Assembly (NCBI RefSeq): GCF_002979455.1 | Contig: NZ_PCOU01000001.1 | Span: 372,001 to 436,000 of the forward strand | DNA from: Chryseobacterium sp. MYb7 | GTDB lineage: Bacteria > Bacteroidota > Bacteroidia > Flavobacteriales > Weeksellaceae | DNA: 64,000 nt | Direction of reading: 5' to 3' | Position numbers and translations under genes: made by a program | Shown here: positions 8,147 to 16,597 of the stretch, in pieces | How the letters are laid out: every line of letters begins with the position of its first letter | Position numbering within the stretch: the first letter of the stretch is position 1 | The notes under the pieces: generated by a model | Database searches by the model: none | The model's input: the letters and a program-made list of their open reading frames with translations, nothing else | What the model was told of the DNA's origin: nothing

Positions 8147-9118
8147 ATGATGAAAATTTCAAAAATAGAATATTATCTGCCTCAACAAGTGTTAACTAAT
8201 GAGGATCTTGAAAAACTGTTCCCCGAATGGAGTTCTGAACGTATTCAGGAAAAAGTAGGTATTTCCCAACGCCATATTTCTTCGGAGAACGAAACTGCGT
8301 TAGACATGGCCGTACAATCTTCAGAAAAAATTTTTGAAAACTATGATAGAAACAAAGTGGATTTCATTTTGTTCTGTACCCAAAGTCCCGAATATTTTTT
8401 ACCCACCACGGCTTGTATTTTGCAGGACAGACTTGGTCTTAGAAAAAATGTAGGAGCCATAGATTTTAACCTTGGGTGCTCAGGATTTGTATATGGACTG
8501 GCTTTCGCGAAAGGATTGATTGCTGCTGGAATTGCTAAAAGTATTCTTTTGGTTACTTCAGAAACATATACCAAACATATTCACCCCGATGATAAAGGAA
8601 ACCGAAGCATATTCGGGGATGCCTCTGCTTCAGCAATTGTTGAAAAATCAGAAGGTAATGATTATCAGTTTTGCCTGGGAACAGATGGAAGTGGTGCCGA
8701 AAACCTTATCGTAAAGCAAGGTGCTTTTAAGAAAGATTTTGAACTGAATCCAGAGCATGAATTCAGCCCTGAAAATATTTACATGAATGGCCCTGAGATT
8801 TTTAATTTTACCATTGAAAATATCCCGGGACTGGTAAAAGAAACGCTGGAAGTAAATGGAATGACGATGGATGATATTGACCATTTTGTTTTTCATCAGG
8901 CGAATTCTTTTATGTTGAATTATTTAAGAAAGAAAACAAAGATTCCGACAGAAAAGTTCTATATTGATATGGAAAAAACCGGAAATACCGTTTCTGCAAC
9001 CATTCCTATTGCCCTTAAAAATATGATGGATAAAGGAATATTAAAAGCAGGAGATAAAGTTTTAATGGCAGGATTTGGGGTGGGATATTCTTGGGGAGCT
9101 ACCATTATGGAAATTTAG
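8147..9118 (+). CDS. beta-ketoacyl-ACP synthase III family enzyme (FabH-like)
   Basis: The 323-residue thiolase-fold enzyme has a complete FabH-type catalytic triad: Cys111 in FNLGCSGFVYGL, His250 in FVFHQAN, and Asn280 in KTGNTVSATIPIAL. Length and triad indicate an active condensing enzyme that would join an acyl-CoA to malonyl-ACP. It is followed at once by a dedicated ACP and an SDR ketoreductase, and the module sits inside a polysaccharide locus. It therefore probably makes a short 3-oxoacyl chain for sugar decoration rather than starting housekeeping fatty-acid synthesis. The start is the first of two adjacent ATGs. Confidence 0.9.
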   Translation: MMKISKIEYYLPQQVLTNEDLEKLFPEWSSERIQEKVGISQRHISSENETALDMAVQSSEKIFENYDRNKVDFILFCTQSPEYFLPTTACILQDRLGLRKNVGAIDFNLGCSGFVYGLAFAKGLIAAGIAKSILLVTSETYTKHIHPDDKGNRSIFGDASASAIVEKSEGNDYQFCLGTDGSGAENLIVKQGAFKKDFELNPEHEFSPENIYMNGPEIFNFTIENIPGLVKETLEVNGMTMDDIDHFVFHQANSFMLNYLRKKTKIPTEKFYIDMEKTGNTVSATIPIALKNMMDKGILKAGDKVLMAGFGVGYSWGATIMEI

Positions 9119-9148
9119 AAAAACAACAAACATTTAAAATTATACAAT

Positions 9149-9382
9149 ATGAAGACATCCGTTTTTTTAGAAAAACTACAGGAAGAATTGGAAGAAGATA
9201 ACACATTAACTACTGACACAAATTTGAAATCTCTGGAAAGCTATGACTCTATCAGTTTGCTTTCTGTTATTGCATTTGTAGACGAAAATTTCAACAAAAA
9301 AATTGATACAAAGCATTTTAAAGATATCGAAACCGTTTCAGATTTGATGAATGTTATAGGAAAAGAAAATTTTGAAGATTAA
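9149..9382 (+). CDS. dedicated acyl carrier protein
   Basis: The 77-residue acidic, helical protein has the ACP size and the phosphopantetheine site Ser34 in the context ESYDSISLLSVI, where the usual DSL is DSI. It lies 30 bases after the KASIII gene and overlaps the SDR start by one base (TAATG). It is therefore likely the acyl carrier for those two enzymes. It would need a phosphopantetheinyl transferase from elsewhere in the genome. Confidence 0.85.
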   Translation: MKTSVFLEKLQEELEEDNTLTTDTNLKSLESYDSISLLSVIAFVDENFNKKIDTKHFKDIETVSDLMNVIGKENFED

Positions 9383-10140
9383 TGGATGCTTTCTCATTAA
9401 AAAATAAAATTATTCTCATTACAGGCGCTTCTTCCGGAATAGGGAGAAGTTGTTCTGTAGAATGTAGTAAAAGTGGTGCTGATCTTATTCTCGTGGGAAG
9501 AAACCATGATGAACTGATGAAAACCGTTTCTATGCTGGCTCCTGAAACAAAAGTAGAAACCATTACTGAAGATATTACCCAATCTGAAAACCTTGAAGCT
9601 ATCATTGCAGATAAAGTTTCAGTTTTAGGTAAAATATCAGGATTTATACACTGTGCCGGTATTGAGAAAACATTACCGTTAAAAAAGCACAATCCTCAGT
9701 TGTATCAGGATATATTTGCTGTCAACGTCATTGCAGGACTTGAAATTGCTAAAATTTTATCTTTAAAAAAATATAAAGACGAAACCTCTAGTTTTGTATT
9801 TATTTCTTCCGTTGCAGGAATGGTAGGGGAGGCAGGAAAAGCAGCTTATTCTGCCAGTAAAGGAGCTGTCATTTCAGGAGCCCGTTCTTTGGCTATGGAG
9901 CTTTCCAGAAGTAATATCCGTGTCAATAGTATAAGCCCAGCAATGGTTAATACTCCCATTTTGGAAAAAATGTTTGAAGATATTGGTGATGAAGCTTCAT
10001 CAGAAATCATAAAAAAGCATCCGCTGGGAATAGGTGATCCTAAAGATGTAGCGAATGCTTGTATTTTTCTATTGTCTGATGCCTCAAGATGGGTCACAGG
10101 AACCAATCTTGTGATTGACGGAGGATATTCCGCCCAATAG
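9382..10140 (+). CDS. SDR family 3-oxoacyl-ACP reductase (FabG-like)
   Basis: The 252-residue short-chain dehydrogenase has the cofactor loop TGASSGIG (about residues 14-21), the NAG-type motif HCAGIE, and the active-site Ser143, Tyr156 and Lys160 (ISSVAG ... AAYSASKG). The C-terminus GTNLVIDGGYSAQ is typical of FabG-like enzymes. It shares one base with the ACP gene, so the two are translationally coupled. It would reduce the 3-oxoacyl-ACP made by the KASIII to a 3-hydroxyacyl-ACP. It ends one base from the stop of the convergent GT4 gene, with no room for a separate terminator. Confidence 0.88.
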   Translation: MDAFSLKNKIILITGASSGIGRSCSVECSKSGADLILVGRNHDELMKTVSMLAPETKVETITEDITQSENLEAIIADKVSVLGKISGFIHCAGIEKTLPLKKHNPQLYQDIFAVNVIAGLEIAKILSLKKYKDETSSFVFISSVAGMVGEAGKAAYSASKGAVISGARSLAMELSRSNIRVNSISPAMVNTPILEKMFEDIGDEASSEIIKKHPLGIGDPKDVANACIFLLSDASRWVTGTNLVIDGGYSAQ

Positions 10141-10141
10141 C

Positions 10142-11296
10142 TTATTGTTTGTGCAGTGTTTCTATAATGTTTTCTACACTGTCAAATATTTTCTTATTGT
10201 CAAACTGACTTTCAATATTTTTGAGATTTTCTCTGATATGAAGAACAAGAGCAGGATCTGTAAGGAAGGCTTTTATTCCTTTATACATCTCATCAACATC
10301 ATAACTGATGAGGTATCCTGTTTCTTTGTCTTTGATCATCAATCCTACATCACCCACATTAGTAGCCACAATAGGCTTCTGAAGAATTAATGCTTCGGCA
10401 ATCACTAATGGCCATGCTTCAGATTCTGATGGAAGGACAAAATAATCCGCTTTTTTGATATAAGGATAAGGGTTCATTTGATTTCCAACCAAAATGAATG
10501 TCTTTTCCACCTTGTTAGCTGCTGCCTGTTCTTTAAGGTTTTTCATTTCACCACCGTCGCCTATAACAACAATAGTATGATGGAAACCATCATTGATGAG
10601 CCTTGTATGAGCTTCAATAAGTTTATGATATCCCTTCCTTGAATGAAGTCTTCCAATGGAAACAAAAACAGGTCCTTCAGGGAAATTATCAAGCTTTTCT
10701 TCTGCTTTGCGCTTTATTTCTTCGATAGGAATAGGATTGATAATAACACTTTCCGCCGGATAATTGAGGTCAGGATAATACTCATGCATCATATCCTTTA
10801 TCTTATGAGAGCAGTATACCATATGATCAAACTGGGGAAAGCTCTTTAAAATATCCGGAACCAATGGCTGAAACTGAGGTACATTGACCTCAGAATGAAA
10901 CCATCCTATCTTTTTGGAGTTTGTATGGGTAGAATTCAGAATTGCATCATAATCCCTGTAATCCATCCCGATTTCTATATCAAAAGTATCATTAATAAGC
11001 CGGTCTGCAATGGCGGGATTATTTTTTAGCTTTCTTAGCTTCAATCTTCTTTTAACAAGCTGAAGTTTCTGTAAAATAGAGTTGTCGGAAAAATCTTCTT
11101 TTCCATCCGTAAGGTATATTTTTCTGATATGTTTTGGAAGTTCATCACGCAATTTGCCCTGATTGAGGGTAAGGCATACCGTTATTTCAAATTTGTCTGG
11201 GTTGAGGTTGTTGAGAAGGCTCAACAGTACTTTTTCTACCCCTCCCATTTCCATGGAACGATGTCTGAATAAGATTTTTATTTTTTTTTCTAACAT
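10142..11296 (-). CDS. glycosyltransferase family 4 protein
   Basis: The 384-residue GT-B protein opens with RHRSMEMGGVEKVLLSLL, has VSIGRLHSRKGYHKLI at the start of the C-terminal Rossmann half, and carries the EX7E motif in PSESEAWPLVIAEAL. Its architecture and opening motif resemble the GT4 at 6340-7488, so they may be paralogues adding different residues. The start ATG shares one base with the stop of the upstream GT2 (TAATG), showing tight operon packing. Donor sugar unknown. Confidence 0.88.
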   Translation of the reverse strand: MLEKKIKILFRHRSMEMGGVEKVLLSLLNNLNPDKFEITVCLTLNQGKLRDELPKHIRKIYLTDGKEDFSDNSILQKLQLVKRRLKLRKLKNNPAIADRLINDTFDIEIGMDYRDYDAILNSTHTNSKKIGWFHSEVNVPQFQPLVPDILKSFPQFDHMVYCSHKIKDMMHEYYPDLNYPAESVIINPIPIEEIKRKAEEKLDNFPEGPVFVSIGRLHSRKGYHKLIEAHTRLINDGFHHTIVVIGDGGEMKNLKEQAAANKVEKTFILVGNQMNPYPYIKKADYFVLPSESEAWPLVIAEALILQKPIVATNVGDVGLMIKDKETGYLISYDVDEMYKGIKAFLTDPALVLHIRENLKNIESQFDNKKIFDSVENIIETLHKQ

Positions 11297-12135
11297 TATC
11301 CGAAAATTGATTGTAAAGTAATTTTTATTTTTTTCTTAATACGGAAAGGCAGTTGATGCTGATATTGCAACAGGTCAAAAATTTCATCTGCTCCTGTATA
11401 ATGATCAGGAACGTTCTGACCATTGATGGTGGTAAGGCCTCTTCGCTTCATTGTGTTGAAAATCACCTGAGCAAAATACTCATGGGATTTCTTTTTATTG
11501 TCGTTCTGGGAAATTCCTCCCAGATGCGTTCTGTAAAGGTAATTGGTATCATTAATAAACTGAACTTTCCCTTTCTCATACATTTTAAGATACAGATCCT
11601 GATCTTCACCGATTTTTAAATTAGGATTCATTTTTTCAGTCTGCTCATAAACCGATTTTCTGAAAGTCACAAAATGAGCAATCTGAATCGGGAAATTAAA
11701 AAAATAAGGATCACCATTCGGTACCTGCATAGCAGATCTGAAGGGGGCAATAGGCTTCAGGTTCTGATCACATGTCATAAACCGGGAATAAGTAAGAACG
11801 GTATCTTTTTTAGCCTGAAAGATTTCCATACATTTTTGAATGGCTGTAGGGTTGATGGCATCATCGGGATCCAGGAATCCACAAATGTCTCCTTCTGCCA
11901 GTTCGATCAGTTTGCTTTTTGTAACTCCTACACCGGAATTCTTTTCATTTTCAAAAAATTTAAACCTTTTATCATTTGAAATGATTTCCTGGACCATTTT
12001 CTTTTCGTGTTCAGAGGATGCATCATCTAAAATAATGGCTTCCCAATTTGTATAGGTTTGCTGAAGGATACTTTCAAAACATTCTTTGAAAAAAAGGGCG
12101 TTGTTATAATGGGCAATAAGAATAGAAAACTTCAT
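11296..12135 (-). CDS. glycosyltransferase family 2 protein
   Basis: The 279-residue GT-A transferase starts directly with the nucleotide-binding strand (FSILIAHYNNALFFKECF), followed by ILDDAS and the metal-binding GFLDPDD motif near residue 90. It is strikingly similar along its length to the GT2 at 17297-18142 (both have the unusual CGFLDPDDA and a KK-rich linker before it), suggesting duplication within the locus. It is coupled by one-base overlaps to the upstream acyltransferase and the downstream GT4. Confidence 0.87.
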   Translation of the reverse strand: MKFSILIAHYNNALFFKECFESILQQTYTNWEAIILDDASSEHEKKMVQEIISNDKRFKFFENEKNSGVGVTKSKLIELAEGDICGFLDPDDAINPTAIQKCMEIFQAKKDTVLTYSRFMTCDQNLKPIAPFRSAMQVPNGDPYFFNFPIQIAHFVTFRKSVYEQTEKMNPNLKIGEDQDLYLKMYEKGKVQFINDTNYLYRTHLGGISQNDNKKKSHEYFAQVIFNTMKRRGLTTINGQNVPDHYTGADEIFDLLQYQHQLPFRIKKKIKITLQSIFG

Positions 12136-12677
12136 TAATGTTCCTTGAATATTAAATCTTGACGATTGATTACAGTGGTATTAGCAGGGATATCTTTATG
12201 AATGGTACATCCTGCCCCGATGATACAGTTGTCTCCAATAGTTACTCCTTTTAAGACGGTAACATTACTTCCGAGCCAACAATTGTTTCCGATTCTGATA
12301 GGTGCTGTTTTGAATTCAGAGTGAAATAATTTAAATTCCGGGTGAGACTGGTAGGCGTGGTTGTGGTCATACAGCTTTACATTTTCCCCAAATAAAGTAT
12401 TGTCACCTATAGAAATGCTGTCCAGACAGTTGATGGAACAGAAATTATTCATGAAAAAGTTATTTCCGATTTCTAAAGTGGCATTTTTCTCCACCAAAAT
12501 GTGTATATAATTTCTGAAACTGACAGAACTGCCGATCGTAACTTTTTTTAGATTTTCATGCAGGATAAAATGATCACTGATCCCAAGCTTTATGCCCTTA
12601 AAAGAAACATGAGGGTGTTTTTTGAGACGAGAAATCTGGCTCTTACGTTGAATTTTTGCTAAAATTTCATCAAGCAT
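12135..12677 (-). CDS. hexapeptide acyltransferase, maltose/colanic O-acetyltransferase-like
   Basis: The 180-residue protein has beta-helix repeats (IGDNTLFGENVKLYDHNHAY, RIGNNCWLGSNVTVLKGVTIGDNCIIGAGC). The DHNH motif at about residue 110 carries the probable catalytic histidine seen in WcaF/Maa-type O-acetyltransferases. It is the first gene of a minus-strand group (acyltransferase, GT2, GT4) packed with one-base overlaps. The group has its own upstream space of 170 bases shared with the divergent acyltransferase-3 gene. Confidence 0.8.
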   Translation of the reverse strand: MLDEILAKIQRKSQISRLKKHPHVSFKGIKLGISDHFILHENLKKVTIGSSVSFRNYIHILVEKNATLEIGNNFFMNNFCSINCLDSISIGDNTLFGENVKLYDHNHAYQSHPEFKLFHSEFKTAPIRIGNNCWLGSNVTVLKGVTIGDNCIIGAGCTIHKDIPANTTVINRQDLIFKEH

Positions 12678-12722
12678 ACCTAAATTTATTTTTCACATTT
12701 GTAGTTGACAAAGATACTCCGT

Positions 12723-12756
12723 TTTGCATAAATTATAATAATAAATCTTATTTTTG
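12723..12756 (+). promoter_or_regulatory. candidate promoter for the plus-strand acyltransferase-3 gene
   Basis: TTTG at 12723-12726 and TATTTTTG at 12749-12756 are separated by 22 bases, close to the Bacteroidota -33/-7 arrangement. The GTG start is about 90 bases downstream. Confidence 0.45.
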
Positions 12757-12846
12757 TGCCTTAAAATTAATACTTTATATGAAATAAAACAGGCTTTTAG
12801 CATTGATATGGCCATGTTTTAATAAAGTAAAGCATTTTGCAATTCT

Positions 12847-13881
12847 GTGAAGATAAGTCAGATTACATTTACCCGGTTTGTTGCCGCTATGGCAATTGTT
12901 ATTTCCCATTTCAACAAAGATCTGTTTTTATATAAGATAGATTATATTTCCAATTTGTTTCTGAGGGCGAATGTAGGGGTAAGCTATTTCTTTATTCTTT
13001 CGGGATTTATTATGATCATTGCATACCATAAAAAAGATAAAATAGATTATCTGGAGTTCTATAAAAACAGATTTGCAAGGATTTATCCGCTTTATATACT
13101 GGGTTTGTTGCTGTATTTCATGACTAGGTATGATATGTTCGACTGGTATAAACTGGTTTTATACGGATTGGGAATTCAAAGCTGGATACCGGGAGAAGCC
13201 ATGATCCTGAACTTTCCCGGGTGGTCTATTTCCGTAGAATTTTTCTTCTATCTGCTTTTTCCATTACTTTATAATTATTTTTATGCTAAGAAGAATAAGA
13301 CGATTTGGGTATTTGCCATTGGCCTTTGGCTGATTACTCAGGTATTTTCTAACTTATATCCTGTATATGGCGCTTACGAAGGACCACACACGAAAAGCCA
13401 TGAGTTTCTGTATTATTTTCCTTTATGGCATCTTAATGAATTTCTGATCGGGAATCTGGCGGGGATATATTTCGTTATAAACTACAGACAGAAGAATTAT
13501 GACCGTCAGGTTATTTTTCTTTTTTTCCTGATTCTTGTATCACTGATGTTTGTTCCGCTTTTCTACCATAATGGTTTGATGGCTCTGCTTTTTGTTCCTG
13601 CTATTATGATGATTTCGGCTAATAATGGAAGAGTAAGTAAATTATTTTCACTAAAACCGCTGGAATACCTGGGAGAAATAAGTTATGGGATCTATATCAC
13701 TCATATTCCGGTTCTTTATCTGGTAAGGGAGTTTTTACAATGGCAGCAGTACACCTTCAATATTGATGTTGTATTTATAATCTACATTATTGTGATGTTA
13801 TTCAGTTCAGCAGTTTTTTACCAATTTATTGAAAAACCGATGCGTGATCTTTTAAGAAAAATTCATTTTGTAAAGCGTTAA
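12847..13881 (+). CDS. acyltransferase 3 family membrane protein
   Basis: The 344-residue protein begins at GTG and has about ten membrane helices. Family features are the first-helix pattern TRFVAAMAIVISHFNK with the catalytic-type His, the RFARIYPLYILG motif after helix 2, and VEFFFYLLFPLLYN. These proteins move O-acetyl or other acyl groups from cytoplasmic donors to sugars across the inner membrane. It is on the opposite strand to its neighbours, has its own promoter candidate, and ends just before a strong palindrome, so it is a stand-alone unit inside the locus. Confidence 0.85.
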   Translation: MKISQITFTRFVAAMAIVISHFNKDLFLYKIDYISNLFLRANVGVSYFFILSGFIMIIAYHKKDKIDYLEFYKNRFARIYPLYILGLLLYFMTRYDMFDWYKLVLYGLGIQSWIPGEAMILNFPGWSISVEFFFYLLFPLLYNYFYAKKNKTIWVFAIGLWLITQVFSNLYPVYGAYEGPHTKSHEFLYYFPLWHLNEFLIGNLAGIYFVINYRQKNYDRQVIFLFFLILVSLMFVPLFYHNGLMALLFVPAIMMISANNGRVSKLFSLKPLEYLGEISYGIYITHIPVLYLVREFLQWQQYTFNIDVVFIIYIIVMLFSSAVFYQFIEKPMRDLLRKIHFVKR

Positions 13882-13888
13882 AAATGAG

Positions 13889-13930
13889 CGTCCGTCTATA
13901 AAACTAAATATTTAGTTTTATAGACGGACG
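13889..13930. terminator. 42-bp perfect palindrome acting as a probable bidirectional terminator
   Basis: Bases 13889-13909 are the exact inverse complement of 13910-13930 (arm begins CGTCCGTCTATAAAAC). The palindrome lies between the convergent acyltransferase-3 and GT2 genes, 8 bases after one stop and 23 after the other. The GC-rich base of the stem and central A/T tracts fit a terminator for both strands. Confidence 0.7.
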
Positions 13931-13953
13931 AGATATTAATCTTTAGAATCTGA

Positions 13954-14895
13954 TTAGGAGAATAAGTCTTTCCTGAAATTGATATTGTACAATCCGGAAC
14001 GTATACTTTTATAATCTGTAAGCAGGTATTTTGTAATCATTCCCCACTTTTTCAATAAAGGAGCATTCGCAATCTGGAAGCTTCGGTATACTCTTTTAAT
14101 GTGAAGCTTAACATCGTCAGGAATGGTATTTTCATTTTCTGCCCAATGGTTTACTTCCTTCCACAGAACAGCTCTTGTTGACGCAGGTTTTACTTCTCTT
14201 GCATCTATTTTGGTAATTCTGTTATTCTCATGAACTCCTCTTATGGCTACCGCTTTGTCAAGAATTCCCGGATATAAATTAAGATAGTAGGAGAGTCTGA
14301 ATAAAAATTCTGTGTCCTGATGAAGTCTCAAATGGGTTTTAAAGAAATACTCCATGCTTTTCAAAGAGCTTTTTCGGATTGTTAAAGCATCAATGCTGAA
14401 AAGCCCGAAAGTTCCTCTCATATTAAGCTGTCCCGGAAATACATCTTTTGGATCATGTTTTTTATAAACGGTAGTGAGGCGGTCGCCAAAGACCTTATAA
14501 TATTGTTCTTTTGCTTTTTCAGAATAATAATGTACTCCTATAGCGCCATATACGCCATCTACCTCTTTATTGGGGAAAAGTTCTTTTTCTGCATCAAAAC
14601 GGTTGGGCATATAATAATCATCAGCATCAAGGAATGCAATAAAGTCTCCTTCCGATTTTTCCATTCCAAGGTTTCTGCTGGCGCCGGCTCCGTGATTTCC
14701 TTTGTCCGGATGTTGGTAGAGTTTTACTCTGTCATATTTCCCGGCAAGTTCCCGGCATACCTGCAAGGCGTTGTCCGGAGATTTATCTTCCACTAATACC
14801 ACCTCATGCACAACATCGAACTGAAGAGCAGATTCCACAGCCTGGGAAACATATTTCTCAGCATTGTAAACGGGAATAATTACAGAAATTTTCAT
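13954..14895 (-). CDS. glycosyltransferase family 2 protein
   Basis: The 313-residue GT-A enzyme starts with ISVIIPVYNAEKYVSQAVES, has VEDKSPDNAL and the metal-binding FLDADDYY at about residue 90. The C-terminal part is basic, with a helical end. It is the last gene of the 13954-29320 minus-strand run and is followed by the 42-bp palindrome. Donor and acceptor cannot be predicted. Confidence 0.88.
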   Translation of the reverse strand: MKISVIIPVYNAEKYVSQAVESALQFDVVHEVVLVEDKSPDNALQVCRELAGKYDRVKLYQHPDKGNHGAGASRNLGMEKSEGDFIAFLDADDYYMPNRFDAEKELFPNKEVDGVYGAIGVHYYSEKAKEQYYKVFGDRLTTVYKKHDPKDVFPGQLNMRGTFGLFSIDALTIRKSSLKSMEYFFKTHLRLHQDTEFLFRLSYYLNLYPGILDKAVAIRGVHENNRITKIDAREVKPASTRAVLWKEVNHWAENENTIPDDVKLHIKRVYRSFQIANAPLLKKWGMITKYLLTDYKSIRSGLYNINFRKDLFS

Positions 14896-14938
14896 TGTGT
14901 CAAATTATGTTTTTTTAAGTGTAAAAGCTAAGCTTTTG

Positions 14939-15763
14939 TTACTTTATAAATTTTTTCAGAATAAGCTTCATCACATATGGAATTCTGGAAATATTATGTT
15001 TCATTGTTTTGAAGCTGTCTATCGTAAAATCTGTATCTTTTGTCATTCCAAACTCAGAAAAATTCACCTCAGGAACGGCCTTATGCTTGAAGGTGGCATT
15101 CATCATGTTAAACTGATGGATGATCTGTATATACATTTCCTTCGTATCTTCTATGGAAAAATCTTTATAATCACGATAACAGTTGTGTGCTCTTTCTTTC
15201 AGGACAGTCTTAAAATTGTCTACACTTTCCGCCAGACTTACAAACGGATTGGCAACAGCATTATAAACTGTTACTACGGCTTTACGGCCTGGCAGCATAG
15301 TAAGCTGGAATCCTCTTCTTAAATCAATAACAAGGTCATGAACCGGTTTGAAGTGTTCCTGTACTGTTTTTACGTAATCTTTGTGAAGCATATCATCATT
15401 ATCCAGTTCACTGGTGATTACAAATTTTGTGTCAGAATTGAAGAACTGCGGAATAATTTCTACAGCTTTGGTTTTCATTACATCAAAATCTTCCACAAAA
15501 ACAGCTTTGAATACAGGGTATTCTGCTTCTATTTCTTTGATTATATTCCTGAATTTTTCTGAAGTTTTAACATCAAAAAAGGTAAGCCAGATATAATTCT
15601 GGTTAGTTTGGTCTTTATAGGAAGGAAGAACATATTTTCTGAACAATTTAAAACGATCGTCCAGCCATTCTTCTGTAAGGGGTTTGAAGCCTGAACGGGT
15701 TTCGTCCCAGCCTTTTGTAGGAACATTGAATCTTGTCATTATCACATGTACAAACTGACTCAT
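14939..15763 (-). CDS. putative rhamnosyltransferase family protein (PF11316-like)
   Basis: The 274-residue protein lacks a standard GT2 opening. It matches the pattern of the putative rhamnosyltransferase family: MSQFVHVIMTRFNV, then WLDDRFKLFRKYVLPS, the NYIWLTFFD block and the acidic motif SELDNDDMLHKDYV, which should bind metal-nucleotide. The family name does not prove a rhamnose donor; RmlC and RmlD are absent from this window. Its start overlaps the upstream GT2 by four bases. Confidence 0.75.
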   Translation of the reverse strand: MSQFVHVIMTRFNVPTKGWDETRSGFKPLTEEWLDDRFKLFRKYVLPSYKDQTNQNYIWLTFFDVKTSEKFRNIIKEIEAEYPVFKAVFVEDFDVMKTKAVEIIPQFFNSDTKFVITSELDNDDMLHKDYVKTVQEHFKPVHDLVIDLRRGFQLTMLPGRKAVVTVYNAVANPFVSLAESVDNFKTVLKERAHNCYRDYKDFSIEDTKEMYIQIIHQFNMMNATFKHKAVPEVNFSEFGMTKDTDFTIDSFKTMKHNISRIPYVMKLILKKFIK

Positions 15764-16581
15764 TTAAATAAATTTTTTATAAAGTTATAGATTCTGTATG
15801 GTTTACTGCTGTATATATTTTCCAGCTTGGTTTCATAAAACGTCTTTCTGTTCAGAAGAGCAATATAGCTTGGGAAAAATTCATGAAAGAGCGCTTTATG
15901 TTTTTCGTATACAGCATGGTAAATAAATTCTTTCTTATCATTGTTACCAATGATTTCTTTGATCATTGAGGTTTCCGGATGGGATCTGTAATTGAAAACA
16001 ACATAATCAATTTTTGTGATAGGCTGTTCTCTATGTGCAGATATAAGCTGTATCCAGAACTCCCAGTCTTCAAAACCGTGTCTTAATTTCTCATCATATG
16101 TAATGCCTTCATCAAAATATTTCTTGGCAAACATGGATGTACAATATAATTTATTTCCCAAAAGTAATTCTTTGAGAGTGAATTTTTCCTGAAGATTAGA
16201 TTTTTTACTGGTGTGACCAAAGGTAACGGTGTCTGAAAACACAATTAATGTATCCGGATTCTGATCAAAAACAGCAATCATTTTTTCTAAAGCCAACGGA
16301 TTAAGGGTATCATCAGAATCCAAAGGAAGAATATAATCTCCTGTAGCATTCCTGATCCCTGTATTTCGTGCACCGGAAAGTCCCCGGTTTTCCTGATAAA
16401 TGTAACGTATTTTATCATTTTCAAGTTTCTTGCCTACAATTGCTGTATCGTCAGTAGAACCATCATCTACAATAATACATTCCCAGTTGGTGTAAGATTG
16501 GTCTTTAATAGACTGTATACATTCTTCCAGAAATTTAGCATGATTAAAACAGGGAACTATAATGGAAATTTTATGTTTCAT
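15760..16581 (-). CDS. glycosyltransferase family 2 protein
   Basis: From ATG 16579-16581 (a TTG lies one codon upstream) the protein has 273 residues. It carries ISIIVPCFNHAKFLEECIQS, VDDGSTDDT, the GARNTG motif and the metal site LPLDSDDTLNP, all typical of GT2. A W-E-D-W-E-F-W acceptor-side motif (GFEDWEFWIQL) is present, the usual catalytic-base ED. It overlaps the following gene by four bases and follows a small SDR-like gene by 16 bases. Confidence 0.9.
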   Translation of the reverse strand: MKHKISIIVPCFNHAKFLEECIQSIKDQSYTNWECIIVDDGSTDDTAIVGKKLENDKIRYIYQENRGLSGARNTGIRNATGDYILPLDSDDTLNPLALEKMIAVFDQNPDTLIVFSDTVTFGHTSKKSNLQEKFTLKELLLGNKLYCTSMFAKKYFDEGITYDEKLRHGFEDWEFWIQLISAHREQPITKIDYVVFNYRSHPETSMIKEIIGNNDKKEFIYHAVYEKHKALFHEFFPSYIALLNRKTFYETKLENIYSSKPYRIYNFIKNLFK

Positions 16582-16597
16582 CAAATAAATTTTTACT

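Noticed and set aside
8147..10140. Idea that the KASIII-ACP-SDR genes are part of a polyketide or aryl-polyene cluster
   Set aside because: There is no chain-length-factor, dehydratase, thioesterase or ketosynthase pair, and the surrounding genes are all for polysaccharide.
13889..13930. The palindrome as an insertion-sequence end
   Set aside because: No transposase, target duplication or second copy is visible; its place between convergent stops fits a terminator.
14939..15763. Firm assignment as a rhamnosyltransferase
   Set aside because: The family label is based on similarity only, and RmlC and RmlD are absent from the window; the donor sugar is left open.
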